From positions 12,276,001-12,340,000 of the forward strand of contig JBANAY010000004.1 of the NCBI GenBank assembly GCA_037952775.1: DNA of 64,000 nt, in the 5' to 3' direction. Both the position numbers and the translations under genes were made by a program. Each line of letters begins with the position of its first letter. Position 1 is the first letter of the stretch. Source of the DNA: Clonostachys chloroleuca. Taxonomy: Eukaryota; Ascomycota; Sordariomycetes; Hypocreales; Bionectriaceae. This document shows positions 56,453-64,000 of the stretch, piece after piece. The notes beneath the pieces are model-generated. The model saw only the letters and a list, made by a program, of their open reading frames with translations, searched no databases and was not told the DNA's origin.

Positions 56453-57893
56453 ATGGCGGATGGCAACTGGCTAAGGCTTCTTTCTGGTCCGCGAAGTCGA
56501 ACACCAGCAAAACCTACAAATAGTGCTTCTCCCCCGCTTGAGTCCTCTGCCAGTGCAACAACTTCACAGCAAGGCAACCCTCAGCAGCCAAAGCAGGATG
56601 CACAACAGAACGAACAGCCCACGGGCCCGGATGCGGAGGCTATACCACAAAGACGCACTCATAGCGGCCACTCAAAAGCCCTGTCGAGGCTTCCCAGCTG
56701 GCCGGCCCTCTCGCAGGCGTCCTCGACACCAACGGCACCAAAAACTTCAACTCCCGACTTGTTCGTGAGGGAGGCGGATCGCGTTGCACACAACCCGTCC
56801 ATGGACCACATAGTAGACACTCTTCTAGCAGCTGTCATGTCAAAGCCCGCTCTCGAGCCGTTGGGGCCAGAGTATGGTTCCTCCATTCTCCATCTCATCG
56901 AAGCCTACGCTGCCGCAAAGAAGGAGGCATCCAAGGCACAAAACGAGCTCTCGCAAGCCGTTGAGCGGCGGCAGAAGGAAAACGAGGAATTTGATACTCT
57001 GGTAACGGAGTGGACCATCCATGAAGCAAGATACAAGGCCGAGATAAAACGGCTCGAAATAATCATACACCGGACTTCTGGAAGCGGTCTCGAGGCTGTA
57101 ACGATGGCGAGATCTGGTAGTCTTATCCGGAGGGGTTCTCGAAATGTCACGGGCGATCAGAACATCTCACCAACAGAATTGGAGAACCATCGCAGAGGAA
57201 CTACAGACCGCGGCGTCTTCAAAACAGAAGCTTCAGCTGCCCGCCATCGTGACTCACTTAGTAAGTAATCGCCAATGACATGGTATACTACAGTAACGAG
57301 AACTAACCTGGCTTGACAACTACAGTTGGCCGCCCTCGTATCCTCGACCCCAAAAGCGACGTCACACTTAGCATGAAAATAGACAAGGAACATCTAGCTG
57401 ATAATGTGACCTCCATAATACAAACCCACGCAACCATTCGGGAGGTACCCAGTACGCCTTCATCAAAAACCTCATCTTCAAGCTCCAGCAGTGATGCCCA
57501 CGGGTCTACGAAGCGCTTGAGCGGCCCAGCACTGGAACGAGACCGAATCCTCTCTGGGAGCCCCAGCCTCGCCGCGGAGAAGCAACGCCACCAGCGAGAG
57601 TTTTCATTCGTCGAGGGCGAGGATAGTCATATGGTGACGCAAGACGAGGTCTACATAAGTGACACTCATTCCAGGAACGAGAATGCAACTGTCAAATCCC
57701 TCATACCCCACTAGGAGCCATGAAGAAGGATGAGGAACAGTACATTACCAACATATGCACGACTGCACCCGGCGCTGGAGAAGTACCCCCAGATGGCATG
57801 GAAGATGGGCTTCCGCAGCTTCGCCGTTCCAAGGAAGCTGCCCAGCGACGTTTCGGTGGCAAGATCGACGCCGACGGTAAAGCATATCTCTAG
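56453..57893 (+). CDS. Unrecognised coiled-coil protein, three-exon model
   Basis: Exons 56453-57260, 57326-57658 and 57715-57893, 439 aa. The second exon could read through to a stop at 57714. I prefer an intron (GTGACA..CTAG, 56 nt), because its removal keeps frame and joins EVYIRAMKKDEEQYI to a coding-looking end with PPDGMEDGLPQLRRSKEAAQRRFGGKIDADG. The protein starts MADGNWLRLLSGPR, is Ser/Pro/Gln-rich to about residue 110, then has a helical block (HIVDTLLAAVMSKPALEPLG ... ILHLIEAY) running into a coiled coil at about 155-205. I recognise no family. The short conserved-looking N terminus and the coiled coil suggest a scaffold, but this is a guess. Confidence 0.72.
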
Positions 57894-60800
57894 GGAGAGC
57901 ATCAACAGTAAGGACTGCAGGGAAGGAATGTGACAATTGACCGTTTCAGTTGGTCACCAAATCCCCAACATCGCGAAGATGAGAACGGCATGGTCGTTGG
58001 CTAGCCAAGTTGTGACCGGCGGGTTCTCGGCGGATAGAAGAGCTCTTAGTTGGTCGCACGGCATTAGGCAGACAGGTAGGCTCGGCGTTACAGGCGGGTG
58101 AAGGGCAATCCGGCGTGGGTGTTTGTATTTCGCAAGGGCAAAGGGGAAAAGTCAATTGCGTTCGATGAAGCTTATAGAGCTGCATCGGGCTTGGGCGGTG
58201 GGTGGCTGCATGCCACCGGCGCCACCAACTGAACCGTCTGTGCCGCCTGTGCAGCTCAACAAAATTAGCACAAGATAGGATCTAGAAAACACCGACATGA
58301 ACACCGAACTAGTGTGAATTCCAGGCAACAATATTACATTGCATTCGCACTCTGCATGGTGGTGGCGGCGCCGGCAGGCAAGGAGAGACGGTGCATATCT
58401 AACATATCACATCATGGGTGTAGGGTAGAGCGGGCGAGACGGGCCTGAACTAGGACCTTCCCTAGTGCGCTAGAGTAATGAACATCAGTCAACACCAAAG
58501 CTTCCCTTTCGAGGTGAAGGGGACTGACAGCCCCCTGCAACACCGACAATGGCACTTTGCTATGATGGGAATCTGCCAAATTGCCCTGGGACACAAAAAA
58601 GAAAAGGCGGGGAACTAAGCGAACCAAAACAACAACCGAGCCCATGGGATGAGATGACGACGGTGCCGGCTGCACATGTGTACGCGACCCATATAAACGT
58701 CTATCAAAATCCCATGGTACGGACGCACGCCATGTAATGTAGTAATATCCCTAGGCGAAGGAGACGAACCGAAAGGGACCCAGACCGGGGGAGGGTAGGA
58801 GGGGGGCGTGTGAGATGGAAGAAACAGGCAACCAAATTAAAAGAAGAAAAAAAGGTGGGAACAAAAGAGATAACCGAGCCCGATTCAACCAGATCATCGG
58901 TACAGAGGCAGCTGAAAAGCAACCACGTCGGGAAAGACCCCTCGAGGGTGTGGGAAGCGGTCGTCGAGAGACAGCGATCAGGGGACAGGGATTTGGAAGG
59001 TCATTCGCACAGCTGTCCGTATGCGCATTTCAACCGGACCGGGGGGTTCTCACCTCTCCTCATCCGCCGCCCCTCACCAAGAAGAGCTGATCCTCCCAGA
59101 GAAAGATAGATTTGGAAGCGTGACGTCTTTCTTCCTCCGAACGACATAGGGCCAGGTCTAGTTGTGAAATAGATTGGTTTAATGATGATCCTCAGCCAAC
59201 CACCTGCGCTAGAAAAGGGACCTCGGCCCTCCTTGCATCGCTCTGGCGGCACCCCATTGGCCTCGCATGCAGCCGGGGCGGGCACGTTCACTAATCACCA
59301 AAATAAAGCTGGCCTATCAGCAGGCCGCGGGATGTTGTGTATCCGGGGGCGTCAAGAGAGTTGTCAGAGACAGATACCCTCGACCGGTAACACTTGGGGC
59401 CCATCACCGAAGTCACACTCTCATCTCATTTTAAACGTCTTTGGGGGGAGGGGCCAGTGACACACACACTCATACACACACACGCACATAACCCAAACCC
59501 ACTCTACGCATCACTCTATCAATCATCGTTTTCCGCCAAGAGAAGAAGCAAAAGGCAAGAAAGGAAGACGAACCAAGAGATAGGGGGGTGGTGGGAGTAT
59601 TTCCTTCGCCCGCAGGGGTCTTCTCTCTTTCTCCGCGGCTATGTGCTTTTTTCTTTTTGCTTGCTTTTTTTTTTTTTCTCATTTGTTTTCGTCTATCGTG
59701 ACCAATGTGCGCTCATCGGCGCTCCGTGACCTCGTGCGCATTGCATTGCATATTGGCCCTCCCATCTATTCATTATCTCGTGGGATAAATAGATTGATAC
59801 TCGAGTACCGACCTTTACTCACACAGACGCACACCACGGGTCCTAACCCCCCTCTAACCCCCTCCCCACCACTGTCATGAGAGCTTCCCAGCTAGTGTGG
59901 GAAGCTATCCCCGGTAGTTGACAACACGGTAATTCTTAAAATCGGGGGAAAATCATCATAGAAAACAGGGGGGAATATGTACAGACGTTTTCGCCCCCCT
60001 AGTCGTCCCTCTAGTGTGCCGTTGGGAACCATAATATGCCCAGATCGCCGGCGCCGGTGAAGAAGCTACCTCAGATTTGGAAAGCAAACACCCACCTACC
60101 CCCCTCCCCTTCGGTGGCGGCGACGGCCGGCGGGGAAGACGAAGAAAGACCCTGGTCCAGCTGCAGAAATGGCTACCGGATGGGACGGTAACGGTGGTGG
60201 GGAGGAGGGATCATCATGTTTAGCTGTACGAGGACCGAAGGAGTAAAATCAAGTTTCCTTGGCGATTGGGAGGGCCGAAAAAGCAAAGCAAAAGGCAGAG
60301 AGCGATTCAATACAATGCAATGGGAGATCGTTGGGAGACCCGGAGGGAAGACGTTGAACCAGGGCGCGGTAGGTTTTAAGTGCGTCCGAAAAATTTCGGG
60401 CTCGCTGGGATTCGTCGGCTGGGCGAGGATCGGCACACCGTACAGCACGGTCAATATGTAGGGACGGCTGTGCACCACCCTGTGTGACGCCGCTGTTGCG
60501 GTGGGCTAGCACGGTCGTGGTAGCACCATCGCACGCGCTGATCAACTGCCGGGGTCCTGGAAACGGATGAGTGAGGCGAGCGGGGCCGGGATGGGCAGGA
60601 ATAGAGAGCTCGAGAATGAGGAAATCCGTGTCTGGGCTGAGAGTCAGCTCTCAGTCAGTCCGACCCGGCTGGCTGGCTGGGGGAGCAGAGCAAAGGCGCT
60701 GGGTAAGACCGAGAGTTTGTCGCCGTGCATCATCCATGGTGGTGGGAACAGGCGCTGCGCGTTCCCCAGGCCTACCCACACAGGAGGGCTGGCTGGTGGT

Positions 60801-63800
60801 GTATCACCAGCGCAATGGGCATGTCGGAGGTACCTGGAACCGCTACAGCGCCCGATCAAGGTCCCCGAAAATCATCGCGGTGGATCTGGCCAACGGTCGT
60901 AACGGCCGGGTGGATCCAGCGCCAGCGCCAGCTGTTGGGTCGTACAATAAATTAGTCCCCATCTTCAGACAGTCATAATATTGATAAATCATGCCCCATG
61001 GAGCTGGGGAGAGCTGGGGCTTTCTCGCACAGTGTTTGCACTGTCGGAGTACCTGTTCCCATACCCATGAATCATCTCCCCCGATGCTCAACTCTCTCCC
61101 GACCGATGCTCTGGCACCTTTGGAGATCGCTGCAGGCCAGATCCCAACCTATACCATGCATGCATGTGGCCCATGTACCTGGCGGTAATCTCTTGCACGC
61201 ACTTGACGATGCAGCTGTGACGTGGTAGATAGTCTCAAGCATCGAACCAAGACGCGCTTATGCACCCTCAGACTCCGTACTTTCCACCGGATGCTCCTCT
61301 ATCCGTCTCTCTGCCAGTAAGCAGATCTGGCCCGGGATCCCCGTCTGCGTTCATGGGACCGCCGACCATGGACTCCATAGACCTGTTTGGGCGTAGTTTA
61401 TCTTGTGATGTGGTTCTGTTTTCCTGCCTTTTGTCACTCAGGCCTTTCTCTCCCAATAAAAAAAGAATCAATATATGCGTTCTTCGCGACCCATGTACCT
61501 TGCAACGGTGGATGAGCGTGCGGCGTGCATGAAATGCAAAGCCCCCATGCGTCGTTTCGTTTGCGAATAGTCCTGCCTTGACCGGTCCCCAGGGAATCTC
61601 TGGATACGATGCAGTAGGTCGTCAGGATGAGTGTTTCGCCGTAGACGCATTGACTGGTTTCACGGGGAAAGGCTCTGAGATCGACGCACCGTCGTCTTTA
61701 ACCCAATCCCTGACCCCTGACCCGAGCACGATCCCCAGCCCAGGCGCAGCAGCACGGCAATCGCACAAGGACAGCAGCCTTGTCTTAGGGATGCTCGTTA
61801 TCTGCTTTGAAATGACAACGTTGAGAGAGAGTGCAGACCCAACACAACAGCCACCTCCTCTGGTCCGTCCTCAATGGCGGCATCGGATTCCCCCTTCCTC
61901 GGTTCTCCTGTCTTGGGCTATGAAATGAGCATATGAATAGCGTCATCGCTAACTCCGTGCGTGACTCGCCAGAACCAATACCCTGGGCAGCCGACCTGGA
62001 CTCTCTCTTGTCGTGCAAACACGGCGCTGGTGGGAACTTCTTCACTTTGTAATTCACTGGGGCTCCCCCAACTATCGCCCATTATTCCGTGTGCTTGGCA
62101 TGCAACCGAATTTCTCCTCCTCTCTCCAACTCAAGTAATCCCAACGGCTACTAGCACTAATGTGCGGTCGCTCAGCCTGAGACATACAGCAAACCCAAGC
62201 TAGACTAAGCGTCACCCCCAAGTGCACGCCCCCCTTCCTTTCCTGGGGGGGCCATCATAATTATGGAGGTCTGGTTGGCATCCGGCCCGCCAACCAGCCA
62301 GCCAACCAACGGCCGGCATGCTTCATTCTCGATGAATGGCTACCATGTCGGCGCCCGGAAATCGCATGGGGGATCCAGCTGGGGAGTAAATTTCCCAACG
62401 CTCGCCCTTTCTCGGGTCTACAGGCTATGGGATTGGTCGTTGGCAACCCGTCGATGATTGACTGGCCCACATTGTAAGTGCATGCGTGTGTGCTCGAGGC
62501 ATGCAGAGCAATGCTTGTCTGCCGTTGCTGGCTTTCTGCTCGGCCTATATCACCACAAAATCTCATCCCCTGTACCTGGGCGAAATGAATATCAGATGTA
62601 AGATATGATTCCTCCCGCGTCGTGCCGCGATTGGTGGGTAAAACAACTCTCCGTACCTGTATGTAGCTATTTTCAACAGCTTGAGCCAAAAAGGTCCGCG
62701 GATCATCGAAGCTCGATAGAGCTGGAGGAGATGGATGATACGTCATTTATCATAGTCGTGGAGCAAAAGGAGACGACGACGGCTCTCGCAGCACACCCCC
62801 TCCACCAATGTTCATCTCTACCCGTCAGCTAGGCCAGGCCGGTTGAAGACGATGCTGAATACCAGCAGACGGTTATCTGACTAGGTAATATTGGCAGCAG
62901 TGCGGACCTTGGGCGTTTCCCCCTCCTCCCAAAGGGCGAGGCTACTCTGGGCCCTCTAGACCAGCACGGGCTTAAGCCGCCTCCGCTAGAACAGTTGGCG
63001 GCTAACGGACGACCGACTATGCGACTATGAGGGCATAGTGGGAAAGGCAAACGCGAAGGCAGCTACGGCGCGAGGATCATTGACCGTTGCAAATCTGTCT
63101 GGTGCAAAAGGATCCCCTTAGCGCCGGGTAGCCCCCAGCCTCCAAGCCCGGTAGAGAATGTTTGGTCGGCTTTTAGACAGCGCAACGTGCAACGTCCGAC
63201 GCTGACTGGGAAAGGCTTCCAGATAGAGATGATGCGTAGTATCAAAGGAGGCTCTTGACGATCCCTCCCTTCTCCGGGGAGGGCGGCACGGAAATGTCTT
63301 TGGTCGATTCCCCGGAGCTGTGGATGTGGCGCCCATTCCATTCTGGTCCCGTCCATTTCTAAATCAGGAGTGTCAGCTCTCTCTCGACAACGAGTTGGTG
63401 TTGGCTCCTACAGTCTGGGCTCCCAAAGGGGCCTGCCTCTTCCTTGCCCCTCCTTCTCACCCACCCCTTGTCCCAAGGCCTGCCGTCTCGAGCCAAGAGT
63501 TCGCCGGCGATGCCATCCACCAGCGTCACCACCCTGGACCAGCACTCGCCGTGTCATGTACCTAATAGTAGCCACGACTACCAACCGATAGGCCACCACC
63601 TAGTCCAATATTGCCCTGCCCCAGGGAGCAAGACACGACGTGTCCTGCCTGCCGGCCTTCGAAAACACCTGGCCCTCGACATGCCCACGAGCCAAGTAGC
63701 GCCGGCACCTCGAGGTCTGCGCTTCCCGCCCGTCAACGAATGCTTCGCAACCGCCGCGGTCATCCCAGCGTGCGACCACCGACTCAGCCAACCCCCCCTC

Positions 63801-64000
63801 CCCTTGCCCGCCTGTGGCTTGCTCACCCACTCTCCAGCTCAGCCGGGGTACCTCAACCTCTCTACTAACCCATCTCCACACGACCCGTCCCAGCTGGGAA
63901 AGCAATTTCTGTGGGCGGCTCCCAAGCCCACCCGTAATAAGGATGGTGCCTGCCCAGGTCGGTACGGTCGACCAGCGGGAATTGGGTTAGAGGCACTGTG
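57894..64000. other. 6.1-kb region without recognisable genes
   Basis: Both strands carry only short open frames (up to about 160 codons) with no domain, signal peptide or splice-consistent continuation. It contains CA-rich microsatellite sequence (59460-59487), a T-rich run (about 59656-59678) and CCAG/CCAA short repeats near 62290-62310. It is pyrimidine-rich near 63400-63900, so it may be the distal promoter or long 5' leader of a gene beyond 64000. Confidence 0.5.
59460..59487 (+). repeat. CA-rich microsatellite
   Basis: Interrupted CA repeat (cacacacac/tcata/cacacacac/gcaca). Simple sequence with no further meaning visible. Confidence 0.8.

Noticed and set aside
60567..60978. Overlapping 111- and 135-codon frames in the terminal gene-poor region
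   Set aside because: GC-rich random frames. Two overlapping frames are open at once and neither has splice sites or domain signals.

Overview
The window is a stretch of nuclear chromosome from a filamentous ascomycete (Pezizomycotina). The fit is best with Sordariomycetes, but the sequence does not fix genus or species. Supporting signs are short introns (about 45-110 nt) with GT..AG ends and CTAAC/CTGAC-like branch sites, CAnnATGG-type start contexts, pyrimidine-rich leaders, TACCTAGGTA-type intergenic motifs, and lineage markers such as an Ecm14 pseudo-carboxypeptidase, a GtaA-type glutaminase and a NACHT-ankyrin NLR-like gene. I built 20 protein-coding gene models by joining exons until the frames closed. 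No rRNA, tRNA or CRISPR array was found.

Layout, left to right. 1-1260 (-) NCBP3-like cap-binding protein, cut by the window edge; 2336-2881 (+) small secreted acidic protein; 3507-5087 (-) coiled-coil protein with a Cys/His cluster; 6988-8977 (+) SRP72; 9715-13812 (-) Syt1/Sec74-type Sec7-PH Arf exchange factor; 14843-16480 (+) Ecm14 pseudo-carboxypeptidase; 16602-17277 (-) MAPEG/MGST3; 17973-19892 (-) family X DNA polymerase with an apparent 1-base frameshift; 20536-21856 (-) TFIIE alpha; 23017-27721 (+) NACHT-ankyrin NLR-like protein; 28209-32247 (-) cohesin SMC1; 34398-36065 (+) glycerophosphocholine acyltransferase; 37111-38993 (-) Cdh1/Fizzy-related APC/C activator; 41208-42347 (-) unknown conserved-looking protein; 43030-43683 (+) NatB catalytic subunit; 44553-47194 (+) secreted glutaminase GtaA-like; 47747-49035 (+) RRM/RGG-type RNA-binding protein; 50568-53398 (-) Sec39; 54074-54643 (+) complex I 15 kDa (NDUFS5-like) subunit; 56453-57893 (+) unknown protein. 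From 57894 to the end (6.1 kb) I see no convincing gene.

Most genes are unrelated housekeeping functions: RNA cap binding and splicing, SRP targeting, Golgi/ER trafficking, transcription initiation, cohesion and cell-cycle exit, phospholipid remodelling, N-terminal acetylation and respiration. There is no biosynthetic cluster. The accessory-looking elements are the NLR-like gene, with three sets of internal tandem repeats, the small secreted protein, and a 222-bp non-autonomous DNA transposon (MITE) between SMC1 and GPC1 with 26/27-bp terminal inverted repeats and a perfect 5-bp target duplication. I see no clearly new multi-gene system. The best leads are the MITE, the repeat-bearing NLR, repeated KELF motifs in the NCBP3-like tail, and the broken polymerase frame.
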